Below the pieces are notes generated by a model. That model saw only the letters and a program-made list of their open reading frames with translations. It made no database searches and was not told the origin of the DNA. Position numbers and translations under genes: made by a program. DNA of 38,875 nucleotides from CAYNND01 sp964528735 (lineage in GTDB: Bacteria > Patescibacteriota > Minisyncoccia > Phycocordibacterales > UBA2100). The DNA is taken from NCBI GenBank assembly GCA_964528735.1, contig CAZGUV010000009.1, forward strand, positions 1 to 38,875, read 5' to 3'. Every line of letters starts with the position of its first letter. Position 1 is the first letter of the stretch. This document shows, piece by piece, positions 31,581 to 38,875 of this stretch.

Positions 31581-31739
31581 TGTGTGCGGAGAAGGAGGGA
31601 TTCGGTCACGAGTATTTTTCTGCTGAAAAATACTCGTGACCCCGCCTCGTGCCAGCCGCACTCCGGCTTTCTCACCCCTTTTCTCTCGCAATGATGAAAT
31701 ACTCAAAGCCCATTGAGGGCTTTTTCGTATATCATTGCG
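31581..31739 (-). other. tRNA-tail element E4 with an orphan tRNA-Ser 3' part
   Basis: In minus-strand order: a hairpin made of CGCAATGAT/ATCATTGCG arms (31739-31731/31695-31687) around an AAAGCCC/GGGCTTT terminator-like stem; the block 31678-31661, which on the plus strand reads CTCCGGCTTTCTCACCCC against CTCCGGTTTTCAAATCCCC in E1; a 4-bp hairpin (31661-31649); a perfect 17-bp hairpin (31641-31604) with GTCAC/GTGAC near its base; then 31603-31581, which reads as a tRNA-Ser 3' end from position 57 (GAAT, CCCTC, CTTCTCC, G). No tRNA-Ser body lies upstream; instead the defence island begins. The strand at the pairing position matches its copy at only about 4 of 7 bases, so E4 is a decayed or rearranged member. 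Confidence 0.55.
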
Positions 31740-31769
31740 GCGCGAGTTAGATGCTGTTAGAACTTACTT

Positions 31770-33632
31770 TCATACCGTTCGTGCTTGGGAAGCATTCCCG
31801 GATTTCTCCAGTGTTTGAGCCACATGATCGACCACATCGAGTGCCTCTCTTGTCTTTGAAAACACCTTCTCAAACCTTTTGATCGTTCCTTCGCTGATCG
31901 TAACTTGAGTGCGGCTGCCGATCAGATTCTGAATCGCCTCGTTGAAATGGCTCTTTGAATACTTCGTTTCCTTCGGGTAGATAGTTTTTATTATCCGTAA
32001 CCGTTCCGGATCGGTAAAAAGATCCTCCGTACTCTTATCCTTCCATTTCGAGTCAATATCATTCAAGGGAAGGCATCGAGCATTCATAAAATCACCGATC
32101 TCCTCGACATACTTTGTTTTCGCGTTGCGCCCCGCTTTATCTCCATCGATGAGAACGGCGAACTTCCTGCCCCATGCTGTGTATAGGCGGATCACTCGAT
32201 CATTCTGTCCGGCTCCGTTCCCGGGGTAGAAATGGAGTTTCAGTTTCCCACGCGCTTCATCACTCAAGAACTGATCGTAAACATACTTGAACGTGTAGAA
32301 GTCGTTCTTTCCTTCGACCACTACGATTTCAGGTACTAACTCGAGGTTGCTCGGTTGGTACTCGAGTGTATCTAGGATCGGTTGGAAATAAGTGTGCTGA
32401 TCCGGATGTTCCGCAGCGAACTGCTTATACGGCATCGCCGTGATATCAGTTTTTTGAGCATCAAAATCAAGAGAGTTCTCTTCGTAATCTACTGCTTTAT
32501 TTTTTACGATGTACGCTCCTTCGAGAAGAGTGGGATTTATGAGGTGGTGGCTATGAGTTGTGTAAACCAATTTACTTTTCGAGACAATTCGATCGAAAGT
32601 TCCGAGAAGTTTTGATTGCGCGGTTGAGTGAAGGTTTGAGGCCGGTTCATCAATCAAAAAGAGAATCTCGCCACGATCTTTTACGCGATTCTTTCTGAAC
32701 TCTGTAAAAAGCAGGAAGGAGAAAAACCATGTGAAGCCAAGGCTGCGCTCCGCAATAAAATAAACATCAGATCCCTCCTCGAGTTTGATGTCGAGGTATG
32801 GATAGTCCTTTTCTGCGACGCGCTCCACACCTTTCTCGATAACAATTTTCTTACCGCGCGATGCAAACAACTCCTCCCACTCTTTGAATACGGTTGAGGT
32901 TATTTTTGCAGCAACCTTATTGAGAACAACATCTAGTGATGCTTTATCTTGCTCTGCTGTGCTGTGTATGCGCGCGACAAGATGCTGATCGATTGTGAAT
33001 CCTTGCTCAAGTGAATCCAAGATATCTTGCAATACCTCTCGGTAGAATCCCTGCTCTTCATCTTCACTCGGTCGAGGTTGAAGATAGATGCGCTGCGGGA
33101 ACTTTGTCAGAAAGTTTGGATAGTAAATGATGGGCGGGAGTAGGTTCTTCTTGATGTGGCTTATAACCGCACTGAAAGCATCGTTATCAATGCTTTTCTC
33201 CTTTTTCTTTCCCTTTGATACACCCACAATACCCAGAGTCCAGAAGGTATTTGATTTTGCTGAATCAAAACTCGAGTGTGCGAACACATAGCGCTTCTCG
33301 ATCTTGATCGTTTTCGGAAATACCCCTTCTTTTATCTTGAAGTTTGCTGCCTTCGCAACTTCGCGGATGGACTTCTCATCTTCAGCATCCATCTCAACAA
33401 TCGCGGTAACAGATACGGAATCGTTGAAGTTTCCTTTTTTGCTTTTTGGAATGATCGTGTGTTCCTCACCATCGGGTATGTCTCCCTGAAAGAAATCGAG
33501 TGCTTCGAGAATCGTTGTTTTACCACTCTCATTCAGACCTACGAGCGTGAAGATCTTTTGCTTGCTCGAAAAATCGAGATCGAGTTTCTCGATCCCTTTG
33601 TAGTTCTTGATGTTGAAAGCGACGTATTTCAT
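31770..33632 (-). CDS. OLD-family nuclease (ABC-type ATPase plus TOPRIM)
   Basis: 620 residues. N-terminal ABC-type ATPase: Walker A GLNESGKT at residues 32-39, ABC-signature-like ERSLGFTW, Walker B LFLIDEPASNLH, switch His in TTHSHHLI. C-terminal TOPRIM domain: Glu440 in VVVEGKND and the acidic pair Asp496/Asp498 in LIDGDKAG. This is the layout of class 2 OLD proteins such as GajA, DNA nucleases used in phage defence. The GajB helicase partner is absent. Promoter on the minus strand: TTGACA (33678-33673), an 18-bp spacer, TACAAT (33654-33649). It diverges from the restriction operon and is probably an independent or cooperating defence gene. Confidence 0.88.
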   Translation of the reverse strand: MKYVAFNIKNYKGIEKLDLDFSSKQKIFTLVGLNESGKTTILEALDFFQGDIPDGEEHTIIPKSKKGNFNDSVSVTAIVEMDAEDEKSIREVAKAANFKIKEGVFPKTIKIEKRYVFAHSSFDSAKSNTFWTLGIVGVSKGKKKEKSIDNDAFSAVISHIKKNLLPPIIYYPNFLTKFPQRIYLQPRPSEDEEQGFYREVLQDILDSLEQGFTIDQHLVARIHSTAEQDKASLDVVLNKVAAKITSTVFKEWEELFASRGKKIVIEKGVERVAEKDYPYLDIKLEEGSDVYFIAERSLGFTWFFSFLLFTEFRKNRVKDRGEILFLIDEPASNLHSTAQSKLLGTFDRIVSKSKLVYTTHSHHLINPTLLEGAYIVKNKAVDYEENSLDFDAQKTDITAMPYKQFAAEHPDQHTYFQPILDTLEYQPSNLELVPEIVVVEGKNDFYTFKYVYDQFLSDEARGKLKLHFYPGNGAGQNDRVIRLYTAWGRKFAVLIDGDKAGRNAKTKYVEEIGDFMNARCLPLNDIDSKWKDKSTEDLFTDPERLRIIKTIYPKETKYSKSHFNEAIQNLIGSRTQVTISEGTIKRFEKVFSKTREALDVVDHVAQTLEKSGNASQARTV

Positions 33633-33648
33633 GGTTTCTTCACCCCTG

Positions 33649-33701
33649 ATTGTACTCCTCTGTGGATTGTAATGTCAACAAAAGTAAAGTATCATAAATA
33701 C
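33649..33701. promoter_or_regulatory. overlapping divergent promoters of the island
   Basis: Minus strand: consensus TTGACA (33678-33673), an 18-bp spacer and TACAAT (33654-33649), for the OLD gene. Plus strand: TTGTAA (33667-33672), a 17-bp spacer and TATCAT (33690-33695), 6 nt before the ATG at 33702, so the nuclease-HTH-mod-res message would be leaderless. The two promoters interleave, which would make the two arms mutually exclusive or jointly repressible, perhaps by the HTH protein. Confidence 0.6.
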
Positions 33702-34139
33702 ATGGCTGCGAAGGTAAAAATCATTTCAGAGGAGTTTGTGAAGCGGGCCGTGATCCGGCACCTCGCAAACCTCGGGTGGAGTAAAAACCTTGAGTATGAT
33801 GATCTCCGGATGCCGGGCGTCGACATAAAGGTTACGAACTCAAAGTACAGCCGGACATTTTTCATAGAAGCAAAAGGGGCATCGAGCAATCGATCCGGAT
33901 TCGAAGTCGCTTTCATCTACTCCCTCGGGCAGATCGTTACCCGAATGAAGAGCATGAAGGCGCGTTACTATTTTGGTATTGCTCTCCCGAAAAGGAGTGC
34001 GGATATCGCGATCCGTCGCATTCCGTATGCCTTTGCTGTAGCCGTGTGTCTACACATTTTTTCAGTCGACGACAACGGCAAGGTGATTTGGTACAAGCCC
34101 GCGGATATCAAGAAACATCAAAATGGCCATGCAAAATGA
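33702..34139 (+). CDS. small PD-(D/E)XK-like nuclease or DNA-binding protein
   Basis: 145 residues. A helical N-terminus (SEEFVKRAVIRHLANLGWSKNL) is followed by GVDIKVTNSKYSRTFFIEAKG, where Asp then Glu-x-Lys in consecutive strands fits the PD-(D/E)XK nuclease core, and a Gln-containing helix (YSLGQIVTRM). Resistance-type restriction proteins and DNA repair nucleases share this fold. The start at 33702 is chosen from the promoter; an in-frame open region upstream runs antisense to the OLD gene and is spurious. It overlaps the next gene by 17 nt. Its place ahead of an HTH gene and a type III system suggests an accessory role there, not yet known. Confidence 0.65.
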   Translation: MAAKVKIISEEFVKRAVIRHLANLGWSKNLEYDDLRMPGVDIKVTNSKYSRTFFIEAKGASSNRSGFEVAFIYSLGQIVTRMKSMKARYYFGIALPKRSADIAIRRIPYAFAVAVCLHIFSVDDNGKVIWYKPADIKKHQNGHAK

Positions 34140-34308
34140 CAAACCCTATTACACCGCTAAAGAGTTAGCGGATGTGCTATCGGTAAACATCATGACAATC
34201 TACCGATACATCAAAGCGAAACGGCTCAAGGCCTTCAAGATAGGCAAAGAGTTCCGGATCGAGTGCAGCGAGTTTGAACAATTTATTAGCAAAGCAAAAA
34301 ACAAATAA
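34123..34308 (+). CDS. excisionase-type helix-turn-helix protein
   Basis: 61 residues. YYTAKELADVLSVNIMTIYR is a MerR/Xis-type winged helix with recognition helix and FKIGKEFRI wing, as in the excisionase-family HTH proteins. Such proteins bind DNA in transposon and phage control and often precede methyltransferase genes. It could repress the island promoters or recruit the methylase. The start at 34123 overlaps the previous gene (34129 is possible), and mod follows 4 nt after the stop. Confidence 0.82.
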   Translation: MAMQNDKPYYTAKELADVLSVNIMTIYRYIKAKRLKAFKIGKEFRIECSEFEQFISKAKNK

Positions 34309-34312
34309 CAAT

Positions 34313-35869
34313 ATGGCATCACTAAACTTCAAAGGAAAATCGGCTGTCTGGAACCACCACCTCTCGGTGCCATATCACACGCTCGAGAAAGACGCGAAAC
34401 TCTCACTCAAGGGAGAGAACGCTGATGAAAATCTCATCATCGAAGGAGACAACCTTCTCGCGCTCAAGAGTTTACTCCCGCAATATCAAGGAAAAGTGAA
34501 GTGCATCTACATTGATCCGCCGTACAATACCGGCAACGAGGAGTGGGTGTACAGCGACAACGTAAGTAGCCCAACGATTCAAGAGTGGATCGGTAAAGCC
34601 GTTGGAAAAGATGATCTATCACGGCACGATAAATGGCTCTGTATGATGACGCCTCGGCTCAAACTCTTGCGAGAACTGCTTGCCTCTGATGGTTTGATTT
34701 TTGTAAGCATTGACGCAAACGAGGTTCATCACGCGCGATCACTGATGGATGAGATTTTCAAAGAAGAAAACTACATAGGTGATTTTCAATGGAAAAAGAA
34801 GTCCACATCAACGAACGTCGAAGGTGCGCAAGTTAGCAGCCTGACTGATTACACACTTTGCTACTCAAAAACACCAGAAGGCAGAATCAAGCCGCGCGTA
34901 CGGTATGCGACGACTCGTAGTTATCCTTTGAGCGACGCAGAAGGAAAATACCGTTTAGCAATTATCGAGAAAAAGAACGCTGGTTCATATCGGAGAGAAT
35001 CAATGCGATTTGAGATTCTAGGACAAAAACCACGCGAAGGTAAGCGATGGCAGATTGGCGAAGATCTTGCTCGAGATCTCGAAGCAAAAGGCCGACTCGT
35101 CATCGACGAAGGAGTCGTAAAAAGAAAGATCTACGATTTCGAGGATAAGGATACTGAATCTGCACAACCATTACTTTTAGTTTTGGAAGATGCCGGAACA
35201 ACAAAATCAGCGGGAGATGAACTCGCCGATCTGTTCGGTGAACAAGAGATATTCGATAACCCGAAACCGATTGAACTAGTACGACACCTCATTGAGATTG
35301 TTTCTGATAAGGACTCGATCATTCTCGATTCGTTCGCAGGATCCGGGACAACGGCACACGCAGTACTCGACCTCAACAAAAGCGATCAAGGAAATCGAAA
35401 GTTTATCCTCGTCGAGATGGAAGGTTATGCGCAAGAAATAACAGCAGAGCGTGTCCGACTTGCCACAAAAAGATACTCCTACAAAACCGGATTCACTTAT
35501 TCAAAACTCGGCCCCGCAATCGATGCGGAAACGATTCTCTCCGGAAAACTCCCAACCTACAAAGAGTTCGCAAAGTACGTTTACTACCTCGCAACCGGCA
35601 AAAATCATCCGGCTGAATCAAAGATCAAAGAGGACGATTCGTTCGTTGGCGCAGCCGATCGAGAATCGATCTATCTCATCTACGAAAAGGACACAGAGAA
35701 GTTGAAGAAACTCGCGATCACGCTTGATTGGGCACAGAAAACTCACAAAAAGGACTCGGGCAAAAAAGTCGTGTATGCCCCGGCGTGTTTCTTGGATGAT
35801 GAGGCACTCGACCAGTTCAACATCAAGTTCGTGAGCATCCCGTATAACCTCTTTGAGAGAACTGCATAA
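34313..35869 (+). CDS. mod: type III restriction-modification methyltransferase
   Basis: 518 residues from the ATG at 34313 (an in-frame start at 34274 would overlap the HTH gene). An N6-adenine (or N4-cytosine) methylase of beta order: catalytic DPPY at 68-71 (YIDPPYNTG) comes before the SAM-binding FAGSGTT at 341-347, with the target-recognition region between them. It would methylate one strand of an asymmetric 5-6-bp site and set specificity for Res. No simple repeat suggestive of phase variation is visible. Confidence 0.93.
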   Translation: MASLNFKGKSAVWNHHLSVPYHTLEKDAKLSLKGENADENLIIEGDNLLALKSLLPQYQGKVKCIYIDPPYNTGNEEWVYSDNVSSPTIQEWIGKAVGKDDLSRHDKWLCMMTPRLKLLRELLASDGLIFVSIDANEVHHARSLMDEIFKEENYIGDFQWKKKSTSTNVEGAQVSSLTDYTLCYSKTPEGRIKPRVRYATTRSYPLSDAEGKYRLAIIEKKNAGSYRRESMRFEILGQKPREGKRWQIGEDLARDLEAKGRLVIDEGVVKRKIYDFEDKDTESAQPLLLVLEDAGTTKSAGDELADLFGEQEIFDNPKPIELVRHLIEIVSDKDSIILDSFAGSGTTAHAVLDLNKSDQGNRKFILVEMEGYAQEITAERVRLATKRYSYKTGFTYSKLGPAIDAETILSGKLPTYKEFAKYVYYLATGKNHPAESKIKEDDSFVGAADRESIYLIYEKDTEKLKKLAITLDWAQKTHKKDSGKKVVYAPACFLDDEALDQFNIKFVSIPYNLFERTA

Positions 35870-35872
35870 GCC

Positions 35873-38353
35873 ATGCTCAAGAACTATCAACAACGTGTTG
35901 TGCGAGATATCGAGTCGTTCTTCGGCGATATCGATACAGCACGAAAAAGTTTTGAGGGATTGCCGGAGAACTTGAGAAAAACACTCGGAAGTCCGATCAA
36001 TGTCGCATTCGTCGGCAAGTATGAGCAGTTTCAAGATCGTCCGAAAACCGGCGCGAACGGACTCTATCCGCGAGTGTGCATCAAGATGCCAACCGGAGGC
36101 GGAAAAACTTTGATTGCAATCGAAGCAATTCGCGCATATCAAAATCTCCTCGCAAAGAAACGTACCGGACTCATTGTGTGGATCACGCACCGCGATCAGA
36201 TTTATCGACAAACGATCGAGAATCTCCAAAACAAAAACCATCCATACCGGCAACTTCTCGATCAAGCGAGCGGCAATCGCACGCTCATCATTGAAAAGGG
36301 GCAATCACTCCGGCAGCAAGACGTGCAAGAAAACCTCGTTGTTTTGATGCTCATGATCCAGTCGGCCACCCGGGACACAAACAAGATCTTCGAGGATAGT
36401 GGTGGCTTTATGGACTTCTTCCCGGCAGACAACCGATACGATCTCCATGCCGAACTTTTGAAACTTGTGCCCAATCTCGACCGCACCGAGGACTCTCTTT
36501 TCGATCGTACGCTCGTAAAAACCTCTCTGGGCAACGTAATCCGCACACTCAACCCTTTTATCATTGTGGACGAGTTCCACACGATGTGGACGGATATTGC
36601 CCGGTCTACGCTCGACGGCCTCAATGCAACCGCGATCTTGGGCCTTTCTGCTACCCCAAAACGAGGCATGAACATCCTCTCGAGCGTATCCGGCAAGGAT
36701 CTCAAGGCCGAGGAGATGATCAAACTCGATATGCACCTCATTCCGCCGACACAATCCGGCGACTGGCGCACCATGATCGGGGCCGTCAAAACAAAGCGTG
36801 ACGATCTCGAGAAGAAAGCAAAGAAACTTGAACAGAACCGCGGCACTTACATCCGCCCGATCGCGCTCATCCAAGTCGAGCGCACCGGTAAAGATCAGCG
36901 CGGGCAAGGACTCGTTCACAGCGAAGATGTCCGTGAACTTCTCGTTGATCTTGGAGTTCCGAAACATGAGATCGCAGTCAAATCGAGTTCAATCGATGAA
37001 ATCAAACAGCAAAAACTTCTTTCACGCGAAAGTGAGGTCCGCTACATCATCACAAAGGAGGCACTCAAAGAAGGGTGGGACTGCTCGTTTGCATACATAC
37101 TCGGCGTGATCCCGAACGCACGGACGAACTCATCAATGACACAACTTGTCGGCCGCGTACTTCGTCAACCATACGCAAAGAAAACAGGAGTGCCGGATCT
37201 TGATGAGAGTTACGTCTTCTTCGCGACCGGACACACACAAGAGGTTGTCGAAAACGTAAAAAATGGATTCGAAGATGAAGGACTCGGCGATGTTACTCCG
37301 GGCATAGAAATCCGCGATCACAAAGGCAACATCTTGAATCCCGCAAAAGTCGTCACGATCAAGAAAGAGATCCGCAAGAAGTATCCGGAATCACTGTTCC
37401 TTCCGGTCTGGCTTATCAAAGATGGTCGCAAATACCGCAAGTTCTCGTACGACATCGACATCAAGCCGAAGATCTTATGGGACGTAAGCAAACTCCTGAA
37501 TAAGTGGGTCGAGGATCTTATTCCGACGATCGGTGAGCGCAGAGAGACAGCACTCGAGATCGTGATTGATCTTGAGGGTAAGGGTGTGGCCCGACAAAGT
37601 GAGGCACTTGCTTCGCTCAAGTTCGACGCACTGTATCTCACTCGACGTATCTCGGAAACGATCGACAATGCTTTTATTTCTCACTCGATCGCCGGGATCG
37701 CAGCAACGGCACTCGCAAAGAAGTTATCTCCTGAACTCCTCGATCAAAACGCGGGGTACATCGCTCGAGAATTGGAGCGACACCTCCTCGATCACAAGCA
37801 CAAACAAGAAAAAGATATCTTCGAAGATCTCGTCAAAAGCAACATACTCACGCTTGTCGTTTCCGATGACGATGAGATCGGCTTTGAGATGCCGCAGAAA
37901 GATATCGTCGCAAATACAGTACAGGCAGCATATCAGTACAATCTCTTCGAAGATGTGGAAGTTGCCTCAATGAACAATCTCGAACATGCAGTAGCGAAAA
38001 TCATCGAAGAAAGTCCGAATGTGATCTGGTGGGCACGAAATAAAACACAGAAAGGTTGGTACGCGATTCAGGGATGGCAACGAAACAAGATCCGCCCGGA
38101 TTTTGTGATCGCTCGAAAAAATGACAAAGACGAACTCGAGTTCGTGTACGTTATCGAAAGCAAGGGAGAGCAACTTGTCGGTAGCGCGGATAGTCAGTAC
38201 AAGGATGCCGTGCTCAATCGCATGACTGCGATGAAAGGAAGTGTTGAGCAGGTAAAAGTTCGCGCCACAACAGTGAAGTTCAATAATCAGTTTGAGTTTG
38301 AACTCATCCCACAAGGAGAGGAGGAGCGCCGGATTCGCACGAAGATCGGCTAG
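35873..38353 (+). CDS. res: type III restriction enzyme subunit
   Basis: 826 residues. Superfamily 2 helicase: Walker A MPTGGGKT at 73-79, motif II DEFH (IIVDEFHTMW, where DEAH/DECH is more usual), motif III SATPKRG, motif VI QLVGRVLRQPYA. C-terminal endonuclease: Asp743 in RPDFVI and Glu762-x-Lys764 in VIESKG, a PD-(D/E)XK site. It translocates along DNA with Mod and cuts between head-to-head sites. It starts 3 nt after the mod stop. Its TAG stop is part of a CTAG shared with the convergent gene. Confidence 0.94.
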   Translation: MLKNYQQRVVRDIESFFGDIDTARKSFEGLPENLRKTLGSPINVAFVGKYEQFQDRPKTGANGLYPRVCIKMPTGGGKTLIAIEAIRAYQNLLAKKRTGLIVWITHRDQIYRQTIENLQNKNHPYRQLLDQASGNRTLIIEKGQSLRQQDVQENLVVLMLMIQSATRDTNKIFEDSGGFMDFFPADNRYDLHAELLKLVPNLDRTEDSLFDRTLVKTSLGNVIRTLNPFIIVDEFHTMWTDIARSTLDGLNATAILGLSATPKRGMNILSSVSGKDLKAEEMIKLDMHLIPPTQSGDWRTMIGAVKTKRDDLEKKAKKLEQNRGTYIRPIALIQVERTGKDQRGQGLVHSEDVRELLVDLGVPKHEIAVKSSSIDEIKQQKLLSRESEVRYIITKEALKEGWDCSFAYILGVIPNARTNSSMTQLVGRVLRQPYAKKTGVPDLDESYVFFATGHTQEVVENVKNGFEDEGLGDVTPGIEIRDHKGNILNPAKVVTIKKEIRKKYPESLFLPVWLIKDGRKYRKFSYDIDIKPKILWDVSKLLNKWVEDLIPTIGERRETALEIVIDLEGKGVARQSEALASLKFDALYLTRRISETIDNAFISHSIAGIAATALAKKLSPELLDQNAGYIARELERHLLDHKHKQEKDIFEDLVKSNILTLVVSDDDEIGFEMPQKDIVANTVQAAYQYNLFEDVEVASMNNLEHAVAKIIEESPNVIWWARNKTQKGWYAIQGWQRNKIRPDFVIARKNDKDELEFVYVIESKGEQLVGSADSQYKDAVLNRMTAMKGSVEQVKVRATTVKFNNQFEFELIPQGEEERRIRTKIG

Positions 38354-38778
38354 CGAGCAACTTCGCCAAGTGTTGCTGCGCTACTTCCAAGCAACTCAAC
38401 GAGTCGCATCATTTCATTTTTGTCGCGATAAATTGCGAAATCGTTTGAGGCGCGTTTGATCTCTTCTCGGAGCGTAGCCGCGCTTGAAAACTCGGGACTC
38501 GAAACGCCAAGCAATCGCGCCCACATCCGGAGTCCGATCACGTTATCATCTTTCACCATGAAATCGGCCATAGCGCGGACGCTCTCCTGTTGCCGATCCG
38601 GAGTTATCGCCGTCTTTGTTTCCGGAGGAGTGGCATATCCATCCCGGGTATCGGGCATACTCGCAAAAATCGCGCCCATAAGCATCAGTAGACCAAATAC
38701 TCCGATAATGGAGCCGAAGATCCAGTAAAGAGGGTTTCCGGGCAATTCTCTATCTCCTAGTCGTTTTGTTTTATTCAT
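38350..38778 (-). CDS. small membrane protein of unknown function
   Basis: 142 residues from the ATG at 38778 (a GTG at 38829 would add 17 unconvincing residues). One hydrophobic segment (about 15-37, YWIFGSIIGVFGLLMLMGAIF) and a soluble, helical C-terminal domain with charged residues. It is convergent with res and overlaps it by the 4-bp palindrome CTAG. An inverted repeat TTGATC-GCT-GATCAA lies at 38787-38801 just upstream of the ATG and may be an operator. Membership of the island is inferred from position only. Confidence 0.6.
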   Translation of the reverse strand: MNKTKRLGDRELPGNPLYWIFGSIIGVFGLLMLMGAIFASMPDTRDGYATPPETKTAITPDRQQESVRAMADFMVKDDNVIGLRMWARLLGVSSPEFSSAATLREEIKRASNDFAIYRDKNEMMRLVELLGSSAATLGEVAR

Positions 38779-38828
38779 AGGTTGGCTTGATCGCTGATCA
38801 ACCTTTGCTGATAAACCGTAGCGAGACA

Positions 38829-38875
38829 CAAAAAGCCCGCCACGGGTAGAGGGCGAACCCTCTCGTACAGGTTTC
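38829..38875 (-). other. hairpin-terminator region, possible tRNA 3' end at window edge
   Basis: On the minus strand the last bases read GAAACCTGT, which would fit a tRNA T-loop and T-stem from position 57 onward if ACAGGTTC lies just outside the window. After it come a 6-bp stem with a TTCG loop (38863-38848) and a weak CCCG/CGGG hairpin followed by CTTTTTG (38846-38830), which looks like a terminator. A tRNA here is only suggested, because its body is not in view. Confidence 0.3.

Noticed and set aside
31770..33632. A Gabija system.
   Set aside because: The ATPase/TOPRIM protein fits GajA, but there is no UvrD-like GajB next to it; the only helicase is the type III Res.
33276..33701. N-terminal extension of the small nuclease.
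   Set aside because: This part is antisense to the OLD gene and shows no conserved features, and a good leaderless promoter places the start at 33702.
1..38875. CRISPR array or reassigned UGA codons.
   Set aside because: No regularly spaced repeats are present, and TGA ends several intact genes (purL, pilM, the OLD gene) at the expected length.
38829..38875. 3' end of a 23S rRNA (GTACGAGAGG resembles the sarcin-ricin loop).
   Set aside because: The sequence after it does not follow rRNA and folds instead into a TTCG hairpin and terminator.

Overview
The window looks like part of a Patescibacteria (CPR) chromosome, most likely of the Parcubacteria group. The reasons are a single type IV pilus operon as the main surface machine, several short secreted proteins pairing peptidoglycan-binding and PKD-like modules, NAD-dependent DNA ligase and PilB with eroded zinc-binding cysteines, tRNAs with no encoded CCA, and many operons that seem to start leaderless. 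TGA is a normal stop here, so this is not one of the UGA-recoding lineages. Two runs of 10 N (17208-17217 and 24059-24068) are scaffold gaps that cut real genes (pilD, pilO).

Layout. 1-888: 5' part of an Nramp-family metal transporter (minus). 889-1882: no protein gene; three minus-strand tRNA genes (Met-CAU, a second CAU tRNA, Asp), each followed by a compact structured element that ends in a second copy of that tRNA's own 3' part, starting at tRNA position 57. 1883-6684: a membrane protein, then gatA, gatC and ligA. 6728-14203: a tightly coupled purine operon purL-purQ-purK-purE-purM-purC, covering FGAR to SAICAR. 14226-26228: a type IV pilus locus transcribed leftward: pilM, pilN, pilO, a PilP-like protein, pilB, a CheY-like regulator, pilT, pilC, two major-type pilins, pilD and four minor pilins. 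26243-27919 (plus): a ComF-like protein, a peptidoglycan-binding membrane protein and a helix-hairpin-helix membrane protein. 27945-31580: two paralogous secreted PGBD/PKD proteins and three small membrane proteins.

31581-38778 is an accessory defence island: an OLD-type ATPase/TOPRIM nuclease facing away from a plus-strand operon of a small PD-(D/E)XK-like nuclease, an excisionase-type HTH protein and a type III restriction-modification pair (mod, res), then a small membrane protein. Its left border holds a fourth relative of the tRNA-tail elements, ending in the 3' part of a tRNA-Ser with no tRNA body beside it.

The most unusual thing I see is this family of tRNA-tail elements (E1-E4). Each element has a 5' hairpin, a TTTC-marked strand complementary to the T-arm 3' half of its own tRNA, a folded core, and a duplicate of the tRNA from position 57 onward. 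The complementary strands differ between elements but each matches its own tRNA, which is covariation. They could be minimal integrative elements using the tRNA T-loop, or a new class of tRNA-linked structured RNA or ribozyme. A second theme is that many operon heads have a -10 box about 6 nt upstream of the ATG, including the overlapping divergent pilM/comF pair.
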